From Bacteroidales bacterium UBA4179 (GTDB lineage: Bacteria; Bacteroidota; Bacteroidia; Bacteroidales; Dysgonomonadaceae): a DNA stretch of 64,000 bases. Both the position numbers and the translations under genes were made by a program. This document shows, in pieces, positions 24,336 to 33,020 of this stretch (the first letter of the stretch is position 1; every line of letters begins with the position of its first letter). The stretch is taken from NCBI GenBank assembly GCA_002381125.1, contig DFUT01000026.1:9598-73597 (forward strand). The letters run 5' to 3'. Under the pieces are notes generated by a model. It made no database searches. It was given only the letters and a program-made list of their open reading frames with translations, and was not told where the DNA came from.

Positions 24336-25631
24336 TTATTTTGTTTTTGCCATTAAATCGAACGGAAGTGCAGAAGTGATGATTACATCGTAAAACGCTC
24401 CTATTTCCAGCGGTTTTGATTTTTCGATAAGCACTTCTTGGTCCACCTCCGGAGAATCGAATTCCGTACGACCGATAAAATAATCGGTTTCTTCGCGGTC
24501 GATAATCACTTTCAGGGTTTCCCCAATTTTCGCTTCGTTGATCGACAGTGCGATTCCTTCCTGCAAACTCATCAGCTTATCCATGCGTTTTTGTTTTATT
24601 TCGGGAGGAATCGTGTCGGCATAATGTTTATCTGCATACGTTCCTTCTTCATGCGAATAAGGGAAAGCCCCGAGCCTTTCGAAACGGGTTTGTTCAACAA
24701 ATTCCAGCAACTCGTCGAAATCTTCTTCCGTTTCTCCCGGATGGCCCACCATCATGGTTGTTCGCAGGTGGATTCCCGGCACCTCTTCCCGAATACGCTG
24801 AATAAGCTCAATGGTTTCTTGTTTGGTAATGTTTCTGCGCATCATTTTCAGCATCCGATCGCCAATATGTTGCAGGGCGATGTCCAGATACTTGCACACC
24901 TTGTCGCATTCGCGCATCACCCGCAGCAAATCCATCGGGAAATGGGCAGGGTAGGCGTAATGCAATCGTATCCATTCCACGCCCTCGATACCGGCAATTT
25001 TTTCGACCAGCTCCGGCAGCATCGTTTTTTTATATCGATCGATGCCGTAAGAGGTAAGATCCTGTGCAATCAACTGAAATTCCTTTACGCCTTTGTCCAC
25101 CAGCAGGCGCACTTCATCTTCGACCTCTTCCATTGGGCGCGATTTGTGTTTCCCCGTGATCAACGGAATGGAACAATAGGAACAGGTGCGATCGCATCCT
25201 TCCGATATTTTCAGGTAAGCATAATGGGGTGGGGTGGCAAGTGTTCGCTCCAACCGCAAATCGTGTCGGTACGATTTGCCGAGATCGGCGATTAATTTTT
25301 TCCAATCGAATTTTCCGTAAAAACGATCCACTTCCGGAATCTCTTCCATCAATTCTTGTCGATAACGTTCCGAAAGACATCCCATCACGAAAATTTTTTT
25401 CAGTTTTTTCCGTTTCTTTGCTTCGACAAAAGAGAGAATGGTATTTATGGACTCTTCTTTTGCATCGCCGATAAATCCGCATGTATTGATTATGACAATT
25501 TCGCCTTTCGGATTTTGCGGATCATGTTCAACGCTATATCCGTTGGCCATTAATTGGCGCATCAGCAATTCGGAATCCACCAGATTTTTAGAGCAGCCCA
25601 GTGTAACGATATCGATTTTGTTTTTTACCAT
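24336..25631 (-). CDS. rimO: Ribosomal protein S12 methylthiotransferase RimO
   Basis: The 431-residue protein has the MTTase N-terminal domain (IDIVTLGCSKNLVDSELLM, NTCGFIGDAKEES, MGCLSERYRQ), with three cysteines for a 4Fe-4S cluster. A radical SAM core carries the CDRTCSYC site, and the C-terminus has a TRAM domain. RimO methylthiolates Asp89 of ribosomal protein S12, using SAM and two clusters. All motifs are intact. It sits 8 bases after ftsY. Confidence 0.95.
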   Translation of the reverse strand: MVKNKIDIVTLGCSKNLVDSELLMRQLMANGYSVEHDPQNPKGEIVIINTCGFIGDAKEESINTILSFVEAKKRKKLKKIFVMGCLSERYRQELMEEIPEVDRFYGKFDWKKLIADLGKSYRHDLRLERTLATPPHYAYLKISEGCDRTCSYCSIPLITGKHKSRPMEEVEDEVRLLVDKGVKEFQLIAQDLTSYGIDRYKKTMLPELVEKIAGIEGVEWIRLHYAYPAHFPMDLLRVMRECDKVCKYLDIALQHIGDRMLKMMRRNITKQETIELIQRIREEVPGIHLRTTMMVGHPGETEEDFDELLEFVEQTRFERLGAFPYSHEEGTYADKHYADTIPPEIKQKRMDKLMSLQEGIALSINEAKIGETLKVIIDREETDYFIGRTEFDSPEVDQEVLIEKSKPLEIGAFYDVIITSALPFDLMAKTK

Positions 25632-25639
25632 ACCCTGCG

Positions 25640-26593
25640 TTACTCTCCGAACAGCGAATCTACAAATTCTTTTCGGTTGAAAACCTGCAAATCTTCGACA
25701 CCTTCTCCCAACCCGATGTATTTTACCGGAATTTTAAATTGGTCCGATATCCCAATTACCACACCTCCTTTGGCCGTGCCGTCGAGTTTGGTAATGGCCA
25801 GTGCCGTTACTTCGGTAGCATTTGTGAAGCGTTTGGCTTGTTCAAAAGCGTTTTGTCCGGTAGAACCATCGAGCACGAGCAACACTTCGTGCGGCGCGTC
25901 GGGTACAATTTTTCCCATCACATTTTTTATTTTGGTGAGCTCGTTCATCAAATTGGTTTTGGTATGAAGTCGCCCTGCGGTATCGATAATAACCACATCG
26001 GCATTATTTGCTTTTGCCGAGCTGATGGTATCGAATGCCACCGAGGCGGGGTCCGACCCCATTTTTTGTTTTATCACGGGCACACCCACGCGTTCTCCCC
26101 AAATGCTGAGCTGTTCAACCGCAGCCGCCCTGAATGTATCGGCTGCACCCAAGTAAACCGATAGGCCGTTTTGTTTGAATCGGTGAGCCAGTTTGCCGAT
26201 GGTGGTTGTTTTACCCACTCCGTTTACGCCCACCACCATAATCACATAGGGTTTTTTGTCTTCGGGAATTGCAAATTCTTCTATATCGTTTGTATTGTTT
26301 TCGGTGAGCAGGTCGGCAATTTCTTCGTGAAGAATGCGTGTAAGTTCATCCGTGTTCACATATTTATCGCGTGCAACGCGATTTTCGATACGGTCAATAA
26401 TTTTGAGCGTCGTATCTACGCCAACGTCGGAGGTTATCAGTATCTCTTCCAAATTATCGAGTACCTCGTCGTCGACTTTCGATTTTCCAACGATTGCACG
26501 ATTGAGTTTCGAGAAAAAACTTTCTTTGGTTTTTTCGAGTCCTTTGTCGAGAGTTTCTTTTTTTCCTTTTGAAAATATATCGAATAAGCCCAT
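25640..26593 (-). CDS. ftsY: Signal recognition particle receptor FtsY
   Basis: The 317-residue protein has a short N-domain and the SRP GTPase NG domain: GVNGVGKTTTIGKLA (G1), GAADTFRAAAVEQL, DTAGR and TKLDGTAKGG, ending GLGEGVEDLQVFN. It docks ribosome-nascent chain complexes carrying Ffh to the membrane translocon. The acidic A-domain found in E. coli is absent, as is usual in Bacteroidota. It is followed by rimO in the same direction. Confidence 0.95.
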   Translation of the reverse strand: MGLFDIFSKGKKETLDKGLEKTKESFFSKLNRAIVGKSKVDDEVLDNLEEILITSDVGVDTTLKIIDRIENRVARDKYVNTDELTRILHEEIADLLTENNTNDIEEFAIPEDKKPYVIMVVGVNGVGKTTTIGKLAHRFKQNGLSVYLGAADTFRAAAVEQLSIWGERVGVPVIKQKMGSDPASVAFDTISSAKANNADVVIIDTAGRLHTKTNLMNELTKIKNVMGKIVPDAPHEVLLVLDGSTGQNAFEQAKRFTNATEVTALAITKLDGTAKGGVVIGISDQFKIPVKYIGLGEGVEDLQVFNRKEFVDSLFGE

Positions 26594-26640
26594 TTTATCA
26601 TTAATTGAATTAGCTACAAAGCTACAAAATAGTCAATAAA

Positions 26641-26672
26641 AAACTTCCCTGCATATCTATGTAGGGAAGTTT
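26641..26672 (-). terminator. Hairpin terminator after the L28-L33-DUF4295 genes
   Basis: AAACTTCCCT at 26641-26650 pairs perfectly with AGGGAAGTTT at 26663-26672, and further pairs extend into the loop (GCAT/ATGT). The stem is flanked by A and T runs, so it works in either direction. It lies between the DUF4295 stop and ftsY. Confidence 0.75.
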
Positions 26673-26691
26673 TTATATATTTTTAACGGAT

Positions 26692-26853
26692 TTATTTCGA
26701 AAGGTAATCTTTCACCAATTCGTTTGGGATCATTTTCTCGACAAATGAATAAGCTCCATTTTCAGGCGATTTTACCATTTTAATTACCTTTGTATAACTT
26801 TGTCCCGTTCTCTTGGTTTTATCGCGAAATCCCGCAACACTTTTCTTTGCCAT
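26692..26853 (-). CDS. DUF4295 family protein
   Basis: A 53-residue basic protein starting MAKKSVAGFRDKTKR and ending NELVKDYLSK. It belongs to DUF4295, a short protein that follows the L28-L33 genes in many Bacteroidota. Its role is unknown but presumably ribosome-associated. It lies 14 bases after rpmG and before a strong hairpin terminator. Confidence 0.85.
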   Translation of the reverse strand: MAKKSVAGFRDKTKRTGQSYTKVIKMVKSPENGAYSFVEKMIPNELVKDYLSK

Positions 26854-26867
26854 GATTTATGCTGTTT

Positions 26868-27056
26868 TTATTTGATTTCTCTATGAATGGTCATTCTCCT
26901 TAAAATCGGATTGTATTTTTTCAATTCGAGTCTTCCGGGTGTATTTTTTTTATTTTTGGTAGTGATATACCTTGACGTTCCCGGCAGACCGCTCTCTTTA
27001 TGCTCGGTGCATTCCAAAATCACCTGCACTCTGTTTCCTTTTGCTTTCTTTCCCAT
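26868..27056 (-). CDS. rpmG: 50S ribosomal protein L33
   Basis: The 62-residue protein contains the L33 segments RVQVILECTEHK, SRYITTKNKKNTPGRLEL and KYNPILRRMTIHREIK. The usual CxxC zinc pairs are replaced (one Cys is seen), so this looks like a zinc-free form. It lies between rpmB and the DUF4295 gene. Confidence 0.93.
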   Translation of the reverse strand: MGKKAKGNRVQVILECTEHKESGLPGTSRYITTKNKKNTPGRLELKKYNPILRRMTIHREIK

Positions 27057-27075
27057 TGTTTCTTCCTTTAATTTG

Positions 27076-27315
27076 TTATCTATTCAGGTATCCTTTCTCG
27101 GCTGCTTGTTTAAGAGCGGCATCCAGTCCTATTTTGTTGATAAGACGCAAACCTGCGGCTGAAACATTCAAGCTGATCCAGCAATCTTCTTCTACCCAAT
27201 AAAATTTTTTTCGGAACAAATTTACATTAAATCTGCGTTTGGTCTTTTTATTGGAGTGGGAAATGCGATTTCCCACCATTGCTTTTTTTCCTGTTATCTG
27301 ACAAATTCTGGCCAT
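27076..27315 (-). CDS. rpmB: 50S ribosomal protein L28
   Basis: The 79-residue protein starts with MARICQITGKKAMVGNRISH and contains KTKRRFNVNLF, the L28 signature. The first residues lack the zinc cysteines. It is the first gene of the L28-L33-DUF4295 set and has a -7 element at 27368-27375. Confidence 0.94.
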   Translation of the reverse strand: MARICQITGKKAMVGNRISHSNKKTKRRFNVNLFRKKFYWVEEDCWISLNVSAAGLRLINKIGLDAALKQAAEKGYLNR

Positions 27316-27367
27316 TTTCTACTGTTTCTTAAATCGTTATCGACTTGTCGTTACGCAAATCAGGGCA

Positions 27368-27375
27368 CAAAATTA
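27368..27375 (-). promoter_or_regulatory. -7 promoter element for rpmB
   Basis: On the minus strand this reads TAATTTTG, matching TAnnTTTG, 52 bases before the L28 start codon. Confidence 0.45.
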
Positions 27376-27449
27376 GCGATATAATTTTTATTTGCCAACT
27401 TTTTCGGAATAAATTTTCCGAGAACAAGCAACCCTACAATTATTTTGCG

Positions 27450-28031
27450 CTACTCTTGTGTGTTGAATACCTTGTTGAGGTTGTTGTACAATTCGTTCAA
27501 AAAAGTCAGCGTCTGTTTTTGGAGGGCCGTTCTCAATTCTTTTTGTTCGCCTGTCGATGAAGAAATTGCCGAGTTGGTGATCATTTCTTCGGCCGGATAC
27601 GCAACAATGGGCGACGAGCTGTCTTTTGCGTCTGCTTGCTCGTAGTATATATCGCGCACAACAAACATACATCCTGCGCCGGTTATGGAAGCATCGAAAC
27701 GGTAACTCATCAGCATTTTTCCGTTTTTACTTCCTTTGTTTCCCGGCACCATGAGTTCTACTTTCGAACTTACCGTAATGCTCAGGTTTTCATTGTTGTA
27801 ACGCAAACTTATCAAATATGGATCCTTCGTATACCTGTTTTTTGCCCATTGGCATAAAAGGTCGTACTTTTGTTCGGGAGAAAGTTCTGTTCCCGTATAG
27901 ATGAATTGTCGAAACACAACCTTTCCATTTACTACCGGTATCGAGGTGAAAACCTGTTCCGTTCCTTTTTGAGCTTTCAGTTGGAATCCGGTAATCAAAA
28001 TAAGCATTGCCGTTGCGATATATTTTTTCAT
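27450..28031 (-). CDS. DUF4468 domain exported protein
   Basis: The 193-residue protein starts with a signal peptide (MKKYIATAMLILITGFQLKAQ). It has a DUF4468-like, TBP-like fold region with FRQFIYTGTELSPEQKYDLLCQWAK and MSYRFDASITGAGCMFVVRD, then a C-terminal tail with HLN-type helices. Family members are periplasmic or outer-membrane-facing proteins of unknown function in Bacteroidota. It is divergent from the TPR gene and has its own promoter. Confidence 0.75.
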   Translation of the reverse strand: MKKYIATAMLILITGFQLKAQKGTEQVFTSIPVVNGKVVFRQFIYTGTELSPEQKYDLLCQWAKNRYTKDPYLISLRYNNENLSITVSSKVELMVPGNKGSKNGKMLMSYRFDASITGAGCMFVVRDIYYEQADAKDSSSPIVAYPAEEMITNSAISSSTGEQKELRTALQKQTLTFLNELYNNLNKVFNTQE

Positions 28032-28084
28032 TCCAATGTCGAATTTTTTGGTTACGATCTCTTTGTTGGTGTAAGTTTGATTAC

Positions 28085-28116
28085 AAACGTACGCAAAAGA
28101 TTAACCTGCGGCAAAT
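28085..28116 (-). promoter_or_regulatory. Promoter for the DUF4468 gene (-33 TTTG and -7 TACGTTTG)
   Basis: On the minus strand, TTTG at 28116-28113 and TACGTTTG at 28092-28085 are separated by 20 bases, which fits the Bacteroidota spacing of about 19-21 very well. Confidence 0.65.
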
Positions 28117-28168
28117 TTCTTTTCATAAAAATATTGCGATTAAGTTTTATTTATCGTTTGAAAATCCT

Positions 28169-28176
28169 TATTTTTG
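28169..28176 (+). promoter_or_regulatory. -7 promoter element for the TPR-ribH genes
   Basis: TATTTTTG matches TAnnTTTG and lies 28 bases before the start of the TPR protein. The -33 partner is not clear. Confidence 0.4.
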
Positions 28177-28204
28177 CCCCTTGAAATTTATAATTCCCAA
28201 TAAC

Positions 28205-28912
28205 ATGTCGAAGAAAAAATATAAAGAAGATAAAGCAGAAAAGAAGCTTGGAGCTATCGATGAAAAATTAACCGCATCGGAACAGTTTTTGGAAAAGAAT
28301 CAGAAAGCCGTTCTTTATGGTTTGGCTGCGGTGGTGGTGGTTGTAGGTATATTTTTGGCTTATCGTTTTTTGTATGTGGTTCCGAAAAACGAAAAAGCCC
28401 GGGCTGCTATATTTAAAGGTGAGCGTTATTTTCAGAACGAAGAAGATTCGCTTGCGCTTTTTGGAAACAACAACGACTACATCGGATTTGAAGCCATTAT
28501 TGACCGGTACAAGGGAACCAAGACCGCCAATTTGGCTCATGCCTATGCCGGTATTTGCTACAGCAGGTTGGGCGACAACGAGAAAGCGCTTCGCCATCTC
28601 ACTAAGTTTAAAGGGGGTGATCTTTTGATTGCTCCGGCCGTCATGGGTGCTATTGGCGATGTCTATATGAATATGAATAATCCGAAAGAAGCGGTGGCTT
28701 ATTATAAAAAAGCTGCAGATAAGGCAAATGACGAAATGCTGGCTCCTATTTATTATAAAAAAATAGGGCAGGTATATCTGCATCAAAAAGATTACGATAA
28801 AGCCATCGAAACTTTCACGAAGATAAAAGACACTTACCTTAATTCACTTGAGGCTCAAGAGGCCGATAAGTATATCGAACAGGCAAAATTGCAAAGTCGA
28901 GGCCAAGAATAA
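28205..28912 (+). CDS. TPR membrane protein (YfgM/CcmG-linker type)
   Basis: The 235-residue protein starts at the ATG at 28205 (MSKKKYKEDKAEKKL). It has a Lys-rich cytoplasmic segment, one membrane helix near residues 43-62 (AVLYGLAAVVVVVGIFLAYR) and several TPR units (AGICYSRLGDNEKALRHL, GDVYMNMNNPKEAVAYYK, GQVYLHQKDYDKAIETF). Similar proteins (YfgM-like) are periplasmic chaperone adaptors. It is followed by ribH after 14 bases. Confidence 0.8.
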   Translation: MSKKKYKEDKAEKKLGAIDEKLTASEQFLEKNQKAVLYGLAAVVVVVGIFLAYRFLYVVPKNEKARAAIFKGERYFQNEEDSLALFGNNNDYIGFEAIIDRYKGTKTANLAHAYAGICYSRLGDNEKALRHLTKFKGGDLLIAPAVMGAIGDVYMNMNNPKEAVAYYKKAADKANDEMLAPIYYKKIGQVYLHQKDYDKAIETFTKIKDTYLNSLEAQEADKYIEQAKLQSRGQE

Positions 28913-28926
28913 ATTTTTAGACAAAC

Positions 28927-29421
28927 ATGGCAACCGAATTTCATAATTTATCGTCTTACGATGCGAACGGTATTCCTGATGGAACGGGGATGCGGATAGG
29001 GATTGTAGTTTCGGAATGGAACTCGCATATTACCAATAAATTGTTGGAAGGAGCATGCGAAACGTTGCTTAAATTTGGCGTAAAGGCCGATGATATTGTC
29101 GTTGAGTATGTTCCGGGGAGTATCGAACTTACTTACGGTGCAAAACTGCTGATCGAGGAGACCGATGTTCATGCCGTAATTCTATTGGGTTGTGTTATTC
29201 AGGGCGAAACGCCTCATTTTACCTATGTTTGCCAAAGTGTTACTCATGGAACTACCGAACTCAATCTCAAATACGACATTCCCATAATTTTTGGTGTGTT
29301 GACCACAAATACGCCGGAACAGGCAAAAGCCCGTGCCGGCGGAAGGCATGGCAATAAAGGCGATGAGGCGGCCATAACGGCCCTAAAGATGATTGCGCTG
29401 AACGCAAAATATAAATCATAG
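28927..29421 (+). CDS. ribH: 6,7-dimethyl-8-ribityllumazine synthase
   Basis: The 164-residue protein has the lumazine synthase signatures: GIVVSEWNSHITNKLLEGA, EYVPGSIELTYGAK, LLGCVIQGETPHF and IIFGVLTTNTPEQAKARAGG with catalytic His in GETPH. It makes the riboflavin precursor from a pyrimidinedione and dihydroxybutanone phosphate. It closes the core-genome part before the gene-poor region. Confidence 0.95.
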   Translation: MATEFHNLSSYDANGIPDGTGMRIGIVVSEWNSHITNKLLEGACETLLKFGVKADDIVVEYVPGSIELTYGAKLLIEETDVHAVILLGCVIQGETPHFTYVCQSVTHGTTELNLKYDIPIIFGVLTTNTPEQAKARAGGRHGNKGDEAAITALKMIALNAKYKS

Positions 29422-30254
29422 CTTCTTATTTAAAGGAATTGAAAATTGTTTTTATCATTTGAATTTCTACCAAAGGCATATCTTTCATTTTTTTGATTTT
29501 TAAATTTTTAATGGCAGCAGAACATTTTTTTTGCTGTCGGAAAGTTCAATACCGGGCATTCATTCAGTTTCTTCTTTTTTAAAAATCCGACATAAATTTT
29601 TCAATTTATTTCAAGGTTTCTGAGAACAAAAACCAAGCAAATCAACTGATCAACCTTGAAAATGTCCTTGTTTTCGGTCAAAATAAAGAACCGTAAGTTC
29701 AACTTAGAAATGCAACACAGGGATTTGCCAAGGGGTTGGGGATGCAAAGCCCTCAAAAAGCGTCAGCCGGTAAGTGCAAGTTTACGCTATTTCCGAACAA
29801 TACCGTCACCATTGCCGCGAATCCGATAAATGCTCGCCCGAGTACCATCAGAATAGCCAATCGGGAGAGAGGAGAAAAAATTTCGTCAGCATCCCGATAC
29901 GGTATTTAAACGACTCCCGGATACTCCGGCTATGACTGTTGCTCGGGATAAATATATAGGGCCGGCAGAATGCCCTGCTACCGATGTCAAATGCTCTCCG
30001 GCCGTAGGCTTCATGATTCCCGCCATCATGTCGGGATCGATATTTCATTCGCCGGCATGTGCTTTCGAAATTACGGGTATGATTTATTAATTGAATAATA
30101 AGTAGAAGTATTGCTTTGAGTACATATTGATGCTATTGTCGTCTCTTACTTAATCGGGCCTGTTGTTATGTGCGCTAAGTTTTAAAATATCATATCTCTT
30201 TATTCATTATTCGTTATTGGGGTATTGATAACGAAAATATTAAGGTAAAATTTT
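29422..30254. other. 833-base gene-poor region between ribH and the glycan operon
   Basis: No intact gene is seen. The first 220 bases are AT-rich and lack a clear terminator. Around 29750-30050, minus-strand frames contain stop-broken, coding-like pieces (see the separate pseudogene entry). The final 75 bases before the glycan operon are AT-rich but do not contain a clear TAnnTTTG promoter match. Confidence 0.5.
29770..30050 (-). pseudogene. Possible alanine-racemase-like gene remnant
   Basis: One minus-strand frame reads LPIGYSDGTRASIYRIRGNG, then DGIVRK, a stop, and RKLALTG. The PIGYSDG stretch is a signature of the alanine-racemase C-terminal domain. Farther upstream in a different frame, YLSRATVIAGVSGSRLNTVSG resembles the strand before it. 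Stops and frame changes rule out function. The match is short, so this is tentative. Confidence 0.3.
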
Positions 30255-32987
30255 ATGAACAAAACACGAAACGCTTTTTTTCTCTTCTTATTACTTTTAG
30301 TTTTTGTATCCTGTGAAAAGGAATCGCTTGTTATTTTAACCTTACCTTCTTCATCTCAACGATTGCAGTTTGGTGTTGAACACCTCAGAGAATCATTAAA
30401 GGATTATAAACTTTTGGAAGGAACAATCAATACCCCATATCTGCCGAAAGGGGGGAGGAAGCTGATTGTTTTGGAGGGGAGGGACTCTCTTGTATTGACA
30501 AGTCTTGCAGAGGAATATGGCTTAAATGTTCCTCAAGAGATCGAGAAAGAAGGTTTTTATATTGCTACCCAAAAAGATGTTACACTTGTGTATGGAGAGG
30601 ATCCCTCTGGTGCGCTATATGGATGTTACCGTTTGGCCGATGAGTTGAAAGAGGGTGAAGCTTTTCCGAAAGAAATCGTGGATGCGCCCGAAATGGTTTT
30701 GAGAGGTGCTTGCGTTGGTCTGCAAAAACCTTATTTACTGCCGGGAAGAGGTGTATATGAATATCCTTATACTCCTGAAAATTTCCCGTGGTTTTATGAT
30801 AAAGATCTTTGGATCAGGTATTTGAATATGTTGGTGGAATATCGCATGAATACGTTGTATTTGTGGAACGGCCATCCTTTTGCCTCCCTGGTAAAGTTGG
30901 AGGATTATCCTTTTGCGGTGGAAGTCGATGAAGAGACCTTTAAGAAAAACGAAGAGATGTTTGCTTTTCTTACGAAAGAAGCCGGTAAAAGAGGGATATG
31001 GGTGATCCAGATGTTTTACAATATCATTGTCTCGAAACCTTTTGCGGAACATTACGGTATAAAAACGCAGGATAGGAATCGGCCAATTACGCCTTTATTA
31101 TCGGATTATACGTGCAAATCAATAAGCGCCTTTATTCGGAAATATCCAAATGTAGGATTGCTTGTTTGCCTTGGAGAGGCGATGGCGACTTATGAAGATG
31201 ACGTCAAGTGGTTTACGGAAACCATTATTCCCGGTGTTAAAGACGGATTAAAGGCTCTGGGACGGACGGATGAGCCGCCCATCATTCTCCGAGCCCACGA
31301 TACCGACTGCAAGATGGTGATGGAGAAAGCGCTCCCCCTATATAAGAATTTGTACACCATGCACAAATATAATGGTGAATCGTTGACGACGTACGAACCG
31401 CGGGGACCATGGTCGCAGATCCATCGGGAATTGAGTTCGTTGGGTTCGGTGCATATCGATAATGTTCATATTCTTGCTAATCTTGAACCATTTCGTTATG
31501 GTTCTCCCGATTTCATCCAGAAAAGCGTTCAGGCCATGCATCGCGTGCATGGCGCAAATGGCCTACATTTATATCCTCAGGCATCGTATTGGGACTGGCC
31601 CTACACGGCCGATAAGCTGCCTGAAGGAGAACGGCTTTTGCAGATCAACAGGGATTGGATATGGTACAAGAGCTGGGGGCGTTATGCATGGAAAGCCGAT
31701 CGTCCGCGACACGAAGAAGAGGTGTATTGGTCAGATCAGTTGGGTAATTTTTACGGTTGCGGGAAAGCGGGCAGAGATATCCTTGAAGCCTATGAACAGG
31801 CCGGTGAGATCTCTCCTAAATTGACCCGTCGTTTCGCTATTACCGAGGGAAACCGCCAGACATTTCTCTTGGGAATGTTCATGAGCCAGTTGGTTAATCC
31901 GTATAAATATAAAATCTATCCCGGCTTTTATGAGTCGTGTGGTCCTGAAGGGGAAAAACTGATCGAATATGTGGAGAAGAAATGGAAAAACGAAAAGCAT
32001 ATTGGTGAATTACCCTTGGATGTTGTTGTTCAGGCGAAGGATCATGCCAATAAAGCCGTTGCTGCTATTGAGAAAGCGGCCAAAAAGGTAAAGAAAAACA
32101 AAGATGAATTTTTGCGATTGAAAAACGATATATACTGTTATCGGGAATTTGCCTATTTTTTTGGTGCGAAAGTAAAGGCAGCGGAACGTGTGCTTGATTA
32201 TCAATACAGCAATAACATTGATGATCTGGAAGCAGCTATTCCCTTTATGGAAGAGAGTTTGAAACATTACAGGAAATTGGTTTCGTTAACCAAAGATACC
32301 TATCTGTATGCCAACAGCATGCAAACGGCTCAAAGGCGAATCCCGATTGGCGGTGATGACGGCAAATATAAAACCTGGGAGGAACTTCTTCCACTTTACG
32401 AGCAGGAATTCAGAAATTTTAAAAAAAATCTCCGGATGCTAAAAACAGGCGGAAGCGAAAAGAGAGTTGAAACAATTTCCCCATTCGTTCCTGCCGAAGT
32501 AATCTTGATGACACCCAAAGCAGAATGGATGCCTTTGGTGAAAGGTCGACATGTGATTCCTGGAATAGACTCACAATTAAAAGGAATTGCTCCGGAGCTG
32601 AAAAACATGAAGGTGTTGAAGCTCGAAGCCGAATTTCAAAAAAAGAAAGGAACAGTGATCGAATTTGACACGCGCGATTCGGTAAAACTGTTGGTAGGCT
32701 ATTTCCGTACGGATCAAAAGGGGTATGCAATGGCGCCTGTATTGGAAACGAATGCTTCGGCTAATCAATATGGTCAAGCCGAACCTGTGTTGATGAACGC
32801 GTTGGCGATCGAAAACCAACCGGCAGTAAATATTCATGCCTATTCTTTTCCTGCCGGAAGGCATACGGTCTCACTCGGCAAAGGAATATGTTTGATATTG
32901 GGTTTCACGCAATCCGACATCGAATTCCGTAATGTGGGATTGATGGATGATGATTTTACAGCATCCGTCGATTGGTTGTTTTATTAA
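30255..32987 (+). CDS. Alpha-glucuronidase-like lipoprotein glycoside hydrolase
   Basis: The 910-residue protein begins with a lipoprotein signal (FLLLLVFVSC, lipid-modified Cys at about residue 20). Residues 25-140 form the small alpha/beta domain of GH20/GH67-type enzymes (GVEHLRESLKDY, LVYGEDPSGALYGCYRLADEL), followed by a large TIM barrel from about 150 (MLVEYRMNTLYLWNGHPFAS, LPQASYWDWPY-like segments). The resemblance is to alpha-glucuronidases and to proteins named alpha-d-galacturonidase in Bacteroidota, so uronic-acid removal is likely but not proven. It is the first gene of the long operon and should sit on the outer membrane or in the periplasm. A C-terminal beta domain is visible after residue 700. 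Confidence 0.7.
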   Translation: MNKTRNAFFLFLLLLVFVSCEKESLVILTLPSSSQRLQFGVEHLRESLKDYKLLEGTINTPYLPKGGRKLIVLEGRDSLVLTSLAEEYGLNVPQEIEKEGFYIATQKDVTLVYGEDPSGALYGCYRLADELKEGEAFPKEIVDAPEMVLRGACVGLQKPYLLPGRGVYEYPYTPENFPWFYDKDLWIRYLNMLVEYRMNTLYLWNGHPFASLVKLEDYPFAVEVDEETFKKNEEMFAFLTKEAGKRGIWVIQMFYNIIVSKPFAEHYGIKTQDRNRPITPLLSDYTCKSISAFIRKYPNVGLLVCLGEAMATYEDDVKWFTETIIPGVKDGLKALGRTDEPPIILRAHDTDCKMVMEKALPLYKNLYTMHKYNGESLTTYEPRGPWSQIHRELSSLGSVHIDNVHILANLEPFRYGSPDFIQKSVQAMHRVHGANGLHLYPQASYWDWPYTADKLPEGERLLQINRDWIWYKSWGRYAWKADRPRHEEEVYWSDQLGNFYGCGKAGRDILEAYEQAGEISPKLTRRFAITEGNRQTFLLGMFMSQLVNPYKYKIYPGFYESCGPEGEKLIEYVEKKWKNEKHIGELPLDVVVQAKDHANKAVAAIEKAAKKVKKNKDEFLRLKNDIYCYREFAYFFGAKVKAAERVLDYQYSNNIDDLEAAIPFMEESLKHYRKLVSLTKDTYLYANSMQTAQRRIPIGGDDGKYKTWEELLPLYEQEFRNFKKNLRMLKTGGSEKRVETISPFVPAEVILMTPKAEWMPLVKGRHVIPGIDSQLKGIAPELKNMKVLKLEAEFQKKKGTVIEFDTRDSVKLLVGYFRTDQKGYAMAPVLETNASANQYGQAEPVLMNALAIENQPAVNIHAYSFPAGRHTVSLGKGICLILGFTQSDIEFRNVGLMDDDFTASVDWLFY

Positions 32988-33020
32988 TTAAGGAGGTTAT
33001 TTTTATTTTTATCATAAACT

